Source of the DNA: Pseudomonas putida
GTDB lineage: Bacteria > Pseudomonadota > Gammaproteobacteria > Pseudomonadales > Pseudomonadaceae
Direction of reading: 5' to 3'
Assembly (NCBI RefSeq): GCF_003228315.1
Contig: NZ_CP029693.1
Location: 930,001-994,000 of the forward strand
Length of the DNA stretch: 64,000 nt
Shown here: positions 1 through 7,733 of the stretch, piece by piece
Layout: every line of letters begins with the position of its first letter
Position numbering within the stretch: position 1 is the first letter of the stretch
The notes under the pieces: model-generated
Databases searched by the model: none
What the model saw: the letters and a program-made list of their open reading frames with translations, nothing else
What the model was told of the DNA's origin: nothing
Translations under genes and position numbers: made by a program

Positions 1-1653
1 CATTGACAGATCCTCTCCATTGACGACCTCCCCGGCATTCAGCAGAGTCACGACCACCGCGTCGGAGTTCTCGAGAGGGAAAACGTCAACACGAGACTCC
101 AGCCTATCTAAAATGGTGTTTTGCTGGTCCTTAGTGTGCCGCTGCAACTCGCCACAGAACCGGGCACTGTCAGGCAACAGAAGCATCAGGGTATGAATCA
201 ACGAGTTAGGTATGTCGTCGAGCGGCAGCGCCAACTCAAAGTAGCGATTGAAGATTTCAGCGCGGCATACGCGGGACTCACGCAACCAGCGTGCATGTGT
301 ACCGCCTGCGTATGTTTTATTCCTATAGACCCAATCCAGTGTTGGAAACAACTGCTGGATGATCTGATCGACCGCAATCTGGTTATCCTGGGGTGCCAAC
401 GCCACGATACCGTCAACCAGAGCCTTGATATGAGACTTGGCGGCTTGATCGTTACCTCGAAGCGAGCTGCCTCCGGTCAACATTTCTTTATTGCGAGCCA
501 GTGCCTCATAGCTCGCCGGGGCGAATGTCCGCAAACACTCGAGCGCAAACAGATCTACTGCGTTGACTTCCGCGACGTCCGCACCACGCAACAATCTGCA
601 ATGAAAAGCCAAGGTTGAGGTATAGCGATAGACATCACGCAAACTGCGGAAAAACGGCCGCATGCCTTTGCGAAACATCCCGCGCCAGTAATCGCTATCG
701 AAGTGCTCGCTCAGTTGTGGCTCGCTGGCAAGAATTGCATCCAGTCTTTTGAACAGCGCCGATTCCAAACGATCATTGGACATCGCGGGAACGCTGAATG
801 GTACCTGGATAATCTTCTCCAGGTATTCGGCCCCCTTGAAGCCCGCGCGTTCCAGGCCCTGTTCGACGATGTCACGCTGGAACAGTAGCAAAAACACCAC
901 GTTCGGGAAGTCCATATTGCCTTTTACCAACTGGAACAGGGCCTTCATCTGTTCCGATGAGAGTCGATCAATGTCGTCCATCACGATCAACAGCGGATGC
1001 TCGCGCTTGGCCAGCAGCGTCCTAATGTCATGTCGGATTTCACTCAGCGTAAGCTCAGCCTCCTTCGCCGACTTATCAATGCTTTCAGCCCGGTCAACCA
1101 AAAACTTACCAGTTTTTTTTAGCACCCCAGGGAGTGCCGCCAATGCGGAGACACCGCTCAGTGTGGTCATCAATGTTTGCAAGGCGGGATTCGTGATCCA
1201 AATCCCGAGGTAGGATGTGACCAGCGCCGAACCGAGAAACAGCGGTAGGTAGCGGGTCACTCCATCCACCAACTCTGCGCTGGTGTTAATCCGCCGCCCA
1301 TACTGGTGCAGGATCTTGGCCAGTTTCTTTCCGTCCTTGCTTTTGTCCTTGCGTCGAACGGCACGCGAGACCTCTTCGAAAAACGACGCGCTCAGTTTCT
1401 CCTGGCCGGTCCACTCCCATGGGTTGTATTCAATGACTTCAAGCTGTGGTGTGGCAGCTAACCCCTGAATGGCCAGATTTTTGATCGAACTCTTGCCGCT
1501 ACCCCATAACCCCGTCAGGGCAATGACCAGACTTTCCTGGTTTTTCCAGCCGACAATGGCGTTCGCAAGATTTTGAGCAAAAGTGGATCGCCCTAGCAGA
1601 TCCTCGTCGGCAGCTATGATCGGTCGGTCATTAGCGAAACCCAATTCATCCAT
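1..1653 (-). CDS. KAP-family P-loop NTPase (3' end beyond the window)
   Basis: The minus strand reads open from an ATG at 1653 to the left edge (551 codons, no stop), so the C-terminus is missing. The start is chosen because AAGGA lies about 7 nt upstream; an in-frame ATG at 1677 is the alternative. A Walker A motif (GLWGSGKSS) lies near residues 48-56 and a Walker B (LLIVMDDIDRLS) near 222-233. Between them is a hydrophobic stretch, about residues 135-175, that could form two membrane helices; this split P-loop layout with membrane segments between the Walker motifs is characteristic of KAP NTPases. The family includes the phage-exclusion protein PifA and many genes of unknown role in mobile islands. 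It lies beside a KfrA-like protein and an integrase, which suggests island cargo. Its function is not known; defence is only an inference. Confidence 0.8.
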   Translation of the reverse strand, partial: MDELGFANDRPIIAADEDLLGRSTFAQNLANAIVGWKNQESLVIALTGLWGSGKSSIKNLAIQGLAATPQLEVIEYNPWEWTGQEKLSASFFEEVSRAVRRKDKSKDGKKLAKILHQYGRRINTSAELVDGVTRYLPLFLGSALVTSYLGIWITNPALQTLMTTLSGVSALAALPGVLKKTGKFLVDRAESIDKSAKEAELTLSEIRHDIRTLLAKREHPLLIVMDDIDRLSSEQMKALFQLVKGNMDFPNVVFLLLFQRDIVEQGLERAGFKGAEYLEKIIQVPFSVPAMSNDRLESALFKRLDAILASEPQLSEHFDSDYWRGMFRKGMRPFFRSLRDVYRYTSTLAFHCRLLRGADVAEVNAVDLFALECLRTFAPASYEALARNKEMLTGGSSLRGNDQAAKSHIKALVDGIVALAPQDNQIAVDQIIQQLFPTLDWVYRNKTYAGGTHARWLRESRVCRAEIFNRYFELALPLDDIPNSLIHTLMLLLPDSARFCGELQRHTKDQQNTILDRLESRVDVFPLENSDAVVVTLLNAGEVVNGEDLSM

Positions 1654-1727
1654 CGTACATTCCTTGTGTGTTGTCATTTCAGCCGTTGAAGCTCAGGTGC
1701 CTTATGCCGAAGAACTAGCCTGGCTGC

Positions 1728-2600
1728 TTACTTCGCAGGCTTGGGCTGGAGCTTTTTCCTCACACGGGTCTTGCGTTCGCTGACCGGCGATGAGCGCAGT
1801 TGCACTACCAATTGTTCCAGCGTGTCGCTACGTGCCTGCTGCGCTGCGGCGTTTTGCAGTGCTTGGCCCAACTCGGCCTGTATGCCTTCGATCCGTTGCT
1901 GCAACTGCTCAATGTGGTTGCCGGCTTCTTTCACTTGGACGATCCTGCGCTTACCCTCTTCCCGGGCACGATCGACTTCACGATGTGCACGATCCTCGAC
2001 TCCGCGCACGTAGCTCTCCTGCGCGATGCGCTCCTGCTCGGCCTTGAGTCGCGCCTCCTGCAGATCCTGCTGTAACGTCTGGTTGTGCTGCTGCGCTTCA
2101 CGGCGCTCGTGCAGCAAACCTTCACGTTGCTGCTGCAGGTCCTCGATCTGCGCTGCGCGCTGCGCCAACAACAGTTCCAGATCGGCCAGGCGCAACTCCG
2201 CCGCCTGGCGTGCGGCCACGGCCTCCGCCGTCTGTTGGCGAAACTGCGCCGCGTCCTGGCGCGCCTGGTCCTCTACCGCGGCGACTCGCTCACGCTCGGC
2301 TGCCAGGACCTGTCGTTGTTTCTCCAAGGCTTGCTCGGCGACACCCTGCGCCAGATTAATCGCCTGTTGCCACACCGTGACGAACGCCTGCGCCACCTCG
2401 CCCGGCAACGCCGGCAGACGGGTCTCACCGTTCAGCCGTTCCGCCAGGCGCGCCCACCATTGATCGAGCAGCCCACCGACCCGCGCCGGACTGCCGCGCC
2501 CGAGCTCCAGGCGCACGCGCTCCACCGTCGGGCGTTCGCCGCGGGCGAGCACCGCATCCGCCGCCGCAAACACCTGGTTTTCCGGCACCCCTACTGCCAT
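1728..2600 (-). CDS. KfrA-like DNA-binding coiled-coil protein
   Basis: About 290 residues. The N-terminal 60 residues resemble the KfrA N-terminal DNA-binding domain of plasmid and island proteins (VFAAADAVLARGERPTVERV). The rest is a long Gln/Arg/Glu-rich coiled coil, and the tail is basic (RKTRVRKKLQPKPAK). The ATG at 2600 is preferred to the GTG at 2606 because GGAGG lies 6 nt upstream of it. It diverges from the tyrosine recombinase at 2679 across a short intergenic region with two inverted repeats. KfrA proteins repress their own promoter and help partition plasmids; a role as local repressor of the integrase is an inference from the divergent layout. Confidence 0.75.
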   Translation of the reverse strand: MAVGVPENQVFAAADAVLARGERPTVERVRLELGRGSPARVGGLLDQWWARLAERLNGETRLPALPGEVAQAFVTVWQQAINLAQGVAEQALEKQRQVLAAERERVAAVEDQARQDAAQFRQQTAEAVAARQAAELRLADLELLLAQRAAQIEDLQQQREGLLHERREAQQHNQTLQQDLQEARLKAEQERIAQESYVRGVEDRAHREVDRAREEGKRRIVQVKEAGNHIEQLQQRIEGIQAELGQALQNAAAQQARSDTLEQLVVQLRSSPVSERKTRVRKKLQPKPAK

Positions 2601-2626
2601 CGTCACCCTCCGGGTATATTAGGTCT

Positions 2627-2643
2627 GATAATGAAAGATTATC
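2627..2643. promoter_or_regulatory. Inverted repeat GATAAT-N5-ATTATC in kfrA-like/integrase intergenic region
   Basis: A perfect 6-bp inverted repeat with a 5-nt spacer, 27 nt upstream of the KfrA-like start codon. It could be an operator of the KfrA-like protein; this is an inference from position only. Confidence 0.35.
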
Positions 2644-2673
2644 CGACGTTATTTTCTGATTAATGGATTTATC

Positions 2674-2688
2674 ATACGTTGAACGTAT
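2674..2688. promoter_or_regulatory. Perfect 15-bp palindrome ATACGTT-g-AACGTAT
   Basis: Two 7-bp arms around one base, overlapping the TTG codon (2679) at which the integrase reading frame can begin. It may be an autoregulatory operator or a recombinase binding site. Its overlap with the translation start would suit repression. Confidence 0.45.
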
Positions 2689-3827
2689 TAAATATTACAG
2701 ATCAATTACCCCTAGTCGACGAAACCCAACTGGACCCGCATTTTCTGGCGCTCAACGCCCAGGAAGCCGCGTCGGCGTTTATCGCCGCCGGTACCGCGGC
2801 CAATACCGTGCGCAGTTATCGCAGCGCCCTCGCCTACTGGTCGGCCTGGTTGCAGTTGCGTTACGGCCAGGCGCTGGGCGATGCGCCATTGCCCGCCACC
2901 GTAGCGATTCAGTTCGCCCTCGATCACCTGGCCCGGCCGTTGGCCGACGGCAGCTGGGTCCACCTGTTGCCACCGTCAATCGACGCGGGACTGGTCACCG
3001 CGCGGGTCAAGGCCAAGTTGGGACCGCTGGCGTTCAACACGGTCAGCCACCGTCTGGCGGTTCTCGGCAAATGGCACCGGCTCAACGAGTGGGACAGCCC
3101 GACCGAAGCGTCGGCGTTGAAGACCCTGCTGCGTGACGCGCGCAAGGCGCAGTCGCGCCAGGGCGTGAACGTGCGCAAGAAAACCGCGATCGTGCTCGAG
3201 CCGTTGCAGGCGCTGCTCGCCACCTGCGACGACGGCGTGCGCGGCATTCGCGACCGCGCCCTGCTCCTGCTGGCCTGGAGCGGTGGCGGGCGCCGCCGCT
3301 CGGAAGTGGTCAGCCTGCAAGTCGGTGATGTGCGCCAATTGGATGCCGACACCTGGCTGTACGCCTTGGGCACGACCAAGACCGATACCGGCGGTGTGCG
3401 CCGCGAGAAGCCGCTGCGCGGCCCGGCTGCCGCCGCGCTGGCGGCTTGGCTGGGGGCGGCACCGGCCGTTTCCGGACCGCTGTTTCGCCGGCTGTATAAA
3501 GGGGGCAAGGTCAGCGCTGATGGGCTGTCGAACGACCAGGTGGCGCGCATTGTCCAGCGCCGAGCGAGATTAGCGGGACTTGAAGGCGATTGGGCGGCAC
3601 ACAGCTTGCGCTCGGGTTTTGTCACAGAAGCTGGACGCCAGGGGGTAGCGCTGGGTGAAGTGATGGCCATGACCGAACACCGAAGTGTGACCACGGTGAT
3701 GGGCTACTTCCAGGCGGGTTCGTTGCTCAACAGCCGTGCCACGTCATTGCTGGTGGATAGCGAAGCGCTCACGCAAGGCGGTCCGCCGAAGGCTGAAACT
3801 ACCGAACCCGACTTAGGCGAAGAATGA
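2679..3827 (+). CDS. Tyrosine recombinase (site-specific integrase), catalytically complete
   Basis: 382 residues with a phage-integrase fold: an N-terminal SAM-like core-binding domain (about 25-155) and a C-terminal catalytic domain (about 175-365). The visible catalytic set is complete: Arg in GGRRRSEV, Lys in TKTDTGG, HSLRSG in box II, then the His in TEHRSVTT and Tyr in GYFQ. No ATG opens this frame after the in-frame TAA at 2661, so a TTG at 2679 is taken as start; the true start may differ. It diverges from a KfrA-like gene, an arrangement seen in integrated plasmids and islands. No adjacent tRNA or direct-repeat attachment site is visible, so the integration site is unknown. Confidence 0.85.
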   Translation: MNVLNITDQLPLVDETQLDPHFLALNAQEAASAFIAAGTAANTVRSYRSALAYWSAWLQLRYGQALGDAPLPATVAIQFALDHLARPLADGSWVHLLPPSIDAGLVTARVKAKLGPLAFNTVSHRLAVLGKWHRLNEWDSPTEASALKTLLRDARKAQSRQGVNVRKKTAIVLEPLQALLATCDDGVRGIRDRALLLLAWSGGGRRRSEVVSLQVGDVRQLDADTWLYALGTTKTDTGGVRREKPLRGPAAAALAAWLGAAPAVSGPLFRRLYKGGKVSADGLSNDQVARIVQRRARLAGLEGDWAAHSLRSGFVTEAGRQGVALGEVMAMTEHRSVTTVMGYFQAGSLLNSRATSLLVDSEALTQGGPPKAETTEPDLGEE

Positions 3828-4078
3828 CACTCCTGGGATTCGTCGGTATTACCGGGCGGATGCTTTGTTCCGCGCACGCTTCCGGGTCGGCTTTGCCATC
3901 AACGAGCAGTGACGCGAGCAACTGGCGCGCCGCGTTGGGCCGCGCGAGTCATTAAGCCACCTCTGGTTAGAGCGGCTCGGTCCGGCCCCACGGCCCATCG
4001 CCTAACCGATTCAGTGCGGCCTCACCCTCAAGGGAGGCGGCTCGCGAACTCACCACTCATATTGGAGTGCGGGAGAAC

Positions 4079-4360
4079 TCAGGCCGGCTGCGCTTCACGC
4101 TGGACGACAGCCAGCAATGCCTCCAGCGTCTGGTCTGGCTCAAGGACCAGGAAGCTTTCAGCGATCAACGTCAACGGATGAATCTGCAGGACAGAGGCCA
4201 GCTCCATCACCTTCTCGAGCGTGGGGCATTTCTGCCCCCGCTCCAGGGTGCTGAGATAAGTTCGGCTGCTCACGTCGGAAAAATCTTCTTGGGTCAACTT
4301 ACGCTCCAGCCGCCGCGCCTTTAACGCCGTCCCAAAGGCCTGTTTCAGTTCCATTTGCAT
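4079..4360 (-). CDS. XRE-family helix-turn-helix repressor
   Basis: 93 residues with a Cro/C1-type helix-turn-helix in the first 65 (LKARRLERKLTQEDFSDVSSRTYLSTLERG region). The small size suits a phage-like or toxin-antitoxin-like repressor. It is transcribed divergently from the hypothetical gene at 4441. The 80-bp intergenic region carries two inverted copies of a 14-bp motif that are good candidate operators for this protein. The regulated target is inferred from the arrangement. Confidence 0.75.
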   Translation of the reverse strand: MQMELKQAFGTALKARRLERKLTQEDFSDVSSRTYLSTLERGQKCPTLEKVMELASVLQIHPLTLIAESFLVLEPDQTLEALLAVVQREAQPA

Positions 4361-4362
4361 CG

Positions 4363-4376
4363 CTCACAAAAGGAAC
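4363..4376. promoter_or_regulatory. Candidate operator, left copy (CTCACAAAAGGAAC)
   Basis: This 14-bp site matches the reverse complement of 4418-4431 at 13 of 14 positions. It sits immediately upstream of the XRE start codon (4360), where a bound repressor would block its own expression. Confidence 0.5.
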
Positions 4377-4388
4377 GATGAAGCCTTT

Positions 4389-4417
4389 TTGAATACTTTA
4401 GGGCTACAATCTATAGG
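4389..4417 (+). promoter_or_regulatory. Candidate sigma-70 promoter for the 4441 gene
   Basis: A TTGAAT box (4389-4394) and a TATAGG box (4412-4417) are separated by 17 bp, each matching consensus at 4 of 6 positions. The right operator copy starts directly after the -10 box. Confidence 0.35.
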
Positions 4418-4431
4418 GTTCGTTTTGTGAG
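4418..4431. promoter_or_regulatory. Candidate operator, right copy (GTTCGTTTTGTGAG)
   Basis: Inverted partner of 4363-4376 (13 of 14 bp). It lies between the predicted -10 box and the start codon of the 4441 gene, so binding here would repress that gene. Confidence 0.5.
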
Positions 4432-4440
4432 GGCGTCACT

Positions 4441-4881
4441 ATGTTTTTTACCCAGCCAGCTGCGGAATTCCTCCCTCCCGTGGCGTTTGACTTGAAAATC
4501 AAGCGCTGGAGCGTCGTCGAACGGGATCTCAACGACCCTTGGTTTCATGTGTGCATCAAGATGACGGAAGAAGAAATGGAGTTCGGTCGCATCCTGCTGA
4601 TCTCCGACGTGGGGTACCTGGAGCGCGTGCTCAATGAAGTCTCACCGTTCGGGTCGGTGTATTCGGTGATGATCATGACCCCACCTCGAATGAATGCTTC
4701 GGCACACTGGCGCATGGAACAGGTGCTGACCATCAACACCGTGCCAGGAGAATCCTCAGGGCAACCTCGCGTTCGCCTGACCGTGGAACATGGGAAAACC
4801 TATGACCTGCTTCATGGCAAGACGATCGAGCAGACAGGGGTGGGGTCGCGATGCATCTACTCAGCCTCACAGCTAGGATGA
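4441..4881 (+). CDS. Hypothetical protein, divergent from XRE repressor
   Basis: 146 residues; I do not recognise a family. There is no signal peptide, membrane segment or obvious catalytic motif. The ATG at 4441 follows a GAGG sequence by about 8 nt. The protein looks like a mixed alpha/beta soluble polypeptide with several Trp and Met residues. Its only informative feature is context: it diverges from an XRE regulator across shared operator-like repeats, next to an integrase and a transposition module, as cargo or accessory genes often do. A 10-bp inverted repeat follows its stop codon. Confidence 0.6.
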   Translation: MFFTQPAAEFLPPVAFDLKIKRWSVVERDLNDPWFHVCIKMTEEEMEFGRILLISDVGYLERVLNEVSPFGSVYSVMIMTPPRMNASAHWRMEQVLTINTVPGESSGQPRVRLTVEHGKTYDLLHGKTIEQTGVGSRCIYSASQLG

Positions 4882-4924
4882 CACCTCGTTCCAAAGCACT
4901 GAGGAGGCACTCGCGTGTCATCCT
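4875..4924. repeat. 10-bp inverted repeat (AGGATGACAC / GTGTCATCCT)
   Basis: Arms at 4875-4884 and 4915-4924 with a 30-nt loop, at the end of the 4441 gene. The right arm contains TGTCA, a typical first sequence of Tn5053/Tn402-type ends. It could be a transposon terminus or a weak hairpin; no matching partner was found at the far side of the module. Confidence 0.3.
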
Positions 4925-5282
4925 TGGCGACTTGCCTCAGTCGCTTAAAGAGAAGCGCAGCATAGAGAGCAAAGCCCCAAATGCTACCGCTAAGTGAGCC
5001 GCCCCATCAGCAGAGGCCTGCGCCTGAGAAAACGAACCAGTCTGGCGGGTGACCGAACCCACCATCTGCGCGTGTTGACCTGGCAGACTGGGCGTGAATG
5101 CAAACAGCACCTCGCAGCTAATAAACAATCAGGAGCCATTCCTACCTGACGGCACATTTAGAAAGCCGGTGCCGCAAGCATTACGGCTGGTGCCTAGGTC
5201 GAGCGGGATGCCGTTTAGACGATAGCTACACAAGGCACAACCTCCCAGCAAGGAGCCACCGTTGACCGTTTGGACAACGTTA
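4925..5282. other. Gene-poor stretch beside tniQ
   Basis: About 360 bp with no convincing gene. If the transposition module is an intact element, its left end should lie here or just to the left. I see no clear array of repeats; there is only a weak 8-bp inverted repeat (CCAGTCTG at 5037 and CAGACTGG at 5084). Confidence 0.4.
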
Positions 5283-6755
5283 CTAGCCTGCAACCACCAT
5301 GGCTGACTGCCCGCCTCGCTTCGAATGCGCACCACGCCAAAAGCGCAGTAGAACATGCCGCTTCGCCTCATATGCCCAGTTGTAAACATTCCAGGTCGCC
5401 TGTTCATTGATAAAGGCCGATTGCTTGAGGCGACTTAAGCAGCGCTTGGCGCATTTGTGCGCTAACACGTTCGGTGAGATGCAGAGACCACTGATCACCG
5501 TATTTTCTCCATAACAAAGCACACAGTCTTCGCCCAAGGTCAGCGGAGGGGCACTCGAACAAATCTCGACAGAGAATCGATCTTGAAAGCCGCGACACTT
5601 TTCACATTCTCGCTCTATACCGCCCCACAATGCATAAAAATGGAGAAGCCACAGTAAACCGACATCTGCTAAGTCAACGGGACAAAGGTTACGGCGAAAC
5701 TGGATGAAGTTGATCCGGTCGTACTGACTGAAACCGGTAGCGGCATCCCATTGAAGCGCCATCAGCCACACCAGAAAAGCTGACGACACCGAGCAGGCGT
5801 TGGTTACGTCCAATGCGTGCAGTTTGATGGGGTCGAAGTGGGACAATTCGTTCCAGCATTTTTTGTGGCTCCTCACGAATCTGTTAAATAGATGGCGCCG
5901 AATCGATTTGAACAGCGCAATGTAATCAGCACCAGCTTCCGCCACCTTGTTTGACGCGGCACAATCGATGTCTGCAAGCCGGAAATCAGCCCGACCAAAT
6001 TCTGGCCCGATTCGACGCCTATTAGGTCGCCATGGGCAGCAACCGATCAGTGCCTCTACATGACGCAGGCACACATCGAATAGGTGTTCTTGTTGAGATG
6101 AAGAATCCAGCACTAAACTTAGTGAATTCACCACCCTTCCGGGAGCGCCTAGCGAACTGCTCTTGCGGAGCCATGCAATTACCTCCATGCTTCTGGTTAT
6201 AATAATATCAAGCGGCAAACTCGTTACATTCTGGACATGCAATGTTCCGCTAGACAGGAAATGAAAGTGTCCACAAGACAAGGACACCTCATACATACAA
6301 CCATCTCGAGTAATCATCTGCACTGGGGTGATGGTTAACCCGCCAACCTGAAATGCGCGAGAGCAAACTTTGCACGGTATTAACGGACAACCGTGCCAAG
6401 GACAATGCGTAAGAATTTCAAACTGAAACAGTACCGAATGATAGCCGTGCTTAATGCACTCGGAACAATGACGAATGGGAGGATGTCCGGCTTGTCTGAT
6501 CGGAAAAATTTGATCCACAAAAGATCTACGCAACACCCAAGTAGGTAGGTGGGTGGCTTTGCTAAACTTGGGCATATCGATCCAATCGCTAGCCCAATAT
6601 CGAACTGGACGCGGTTGACACAATGGGTCCAGCGCGAGAACTTCAAACAGAGTGGACGGTTCAATTAAGTTAAAAGCACAGGCTTTGATCATCAGCGCCC
6701 AGGATGATTCGAAAGGAATGGGTGGGCGCGGCCCTAAATCGATGCTCATCGTCAT
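5283..6755 (-). CDS. tniQ: TniQ/TnsD-like target-selection protein
   Basis: About 490 residues. TniQ family proteins direct Tn7/Tn5053-type transposases to target DNA. The N-terminal part has the family pattern of a zinc-binding cluster: CSECIKHG, then CPWHGCPL, then CKVC. A second Cys pair (CEKC) lies further on. The ATG at 6755 is chosen; a TTG at 6767 would overlap the end of the ATPase gene. It is the last gene of a four-gene minus-strand operon and starts within a few bases of the ATPase stop. It is longer than short TniQ proteins (about 400) and nearer to TnsD size (about 500), so it may recognise a specific attachment site. Which site is unknown. Confidence 0.8.
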   Translation of the reverse strand: MTMSIDLGPRPPIPFESSWALMIKACAFNLIEPSTLFEVLALDPLCQPRPVRYWASDWIDMPKFSKATHLPTWVLRRSFVDQIFPIRQAGHPPIRHCSECIKHGYHSVLFQFEILTHCPWHGCPLIPCKVCSRAFQVGGLTITPVQMITRDGCMYEVSLSCGHFHFLSSGTLHVQNVTSLPLDIIITRSMEVIAWLRKSSSLGAPGRVVNSLSLVLDSSSQQEHLFDVCLRHVEALIGCCPWRPNRRRIGPEFGRADFRLADIDCAASNKVAEAGADYIALFKSIRRHLFNRFVRSHKKCWNELSHFDPIKLHALDVTNACSVSSAFLVWLMALQWDAATGFSQYDRINFIQFRRNLCPVDLADVGLLWLLHFYALWGGIERECEKCRGFQDRFSVEICSSAPPLTLGEDCVLCYGENTVISGLCISPNVLAHKCAKRCLSRLKQSAFINEQATWNVYNWAYEAKRHVLLRFWRGAHSKRGGQSAMVVAG

Positions 6756-6759
6756 ACTT

Positions 6760-7725
6760 TCATTCAATCTCGATTCCTTTGATCAATTCCATATACTCGT
6801 AAATATTGCTTCGATCCAATGCAGAATTAATGGCATCATCAGAAAGGGTAAACTCGGTGCCGTCGTGTTTTCTGCCATACACGAGTGAAGCTTCGACAAT
6901 ACGAAAGATGTACTCCAGAGGCACTGATGGTAGGAAGCTTTCTCCCACCCGAATTTCCAACAAGTGCCATATGCGCTCATGCTGGGTAGATAACCTAAAT
7001 CCAGCGGCAAACGCCTTAGGGAGAAAAAATCGTGTGTAACTCCAACCAGAATCAACCGGGTATTGTTTTTCATGGTCAAATTGAAACAGGATATTCATAA
7101 AACATTCGGAAGAGAGACAACCATCAAATTGAATGGCCTCGCTGAGAAAGCGAGCAACGAGGTTATAGGCTTTCATGGTGATAAGCAGTGAGCGTCGCTT
7201 AAGTATTGTAGGCTGCCCAAATCCCACGGTCGTCATGCTGATCCCTTCAGCCGTGAGTCGATTATGGATCACCAGCAAAGTCTCATAATTCTCCAAAGTC
7301 AGTTGCTGCATTTCATCGATGATCAACACGAAATGATTTCCGCCGATCTTGGATAATTGGGATCTTACATGCAGAATAATTTTTTCGATCATGAGTGAGT
7401 AGGATTCGCGGTCTTTTTTTACCAGCTTAAGTGATACCACGAGATCTCTCGTAAAACTGGCCATACGATTGCTGTCGGCAATATGATAGGCGGGGTACTT
7501 ATCAGGAAATTCGGCGACAAGGAGCTCCATGACCGCTAGCGCGCAACGACTTTTCCCCATTCGGGGCGTGGCGTACATAAACAGCCCGGTATGCCTGAGC
7601 CATACCATTTCACGAATCATTGAATACGCGTCTTTGATCATCGGCGTGATGACCGTGTATTGTTTGATAATGATTGGGTGTTTATCGAGCATCCTTTCTC
7701 GTATGTCAGTGTCATTGAGATCCAT
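6760..7725 (-). CDS. tniB: TniB/TnsC-like AAA+ transposition ATPase
   Basis: 321 residues. It carries a Walker A variant (ATPRMGKSR, about residues 52-60) and a Walker B (FVLIIDEMQQL, about 132-142). This matches the AAA+ regulator (TniB/TnsC) that links target selector to transposase. The ATG at 7725 lies 8 bp after the transposase stop and follows an AGGTG sequence. It overlaps or abuts tniQ downstream, so the genes are probably translationally coupled. The Walker A begins with Ala instead of the usual Gly, which is common in this family. Confidence 0.85.
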   Translation of the reverse strand: MDLNDTDIRERMLDKHPIIIKQYTVITPMIKDAYSMIREMVWLRHTGLFMYATPRMGKSRCALAVMELLVAEFPDKYPAYHIADSNRMASFTRDLVVSLKLVKKDRESYSLMIEKIILHVRSQLSKIGGNHFVLIIDEMQQLTLENYETLLVIHNRLTAEGISMTTVGFGQPTILKRRSLLITMKAYNLVARFLSEAIQFDGCLSSECFMNILFQFDHEKQYPVDSGWSYTRFFLPKAFAAGFRLSTQHERIWHLLEIRVGESFLPSVPLEYIFRIVEASLVYGRKHDGTEFTLSDDAINSALDRSNIYEYMELIKGIEIE

Positions 7726-7733
7726 GATTGCAC

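Noticed and set aside
4916..4945. TGTCATCC as left end of the transposon
   Set aside because: No matching inverted copy was found on the right side and no target duplication; it was only listed as an inverted repeat.
5129..5407. 92-residue reading frame downstream of tniQ on the same strand
   Set aside because: It overlaps the tniQ C-terminus, has no ribosome-binding site and no recognised family.
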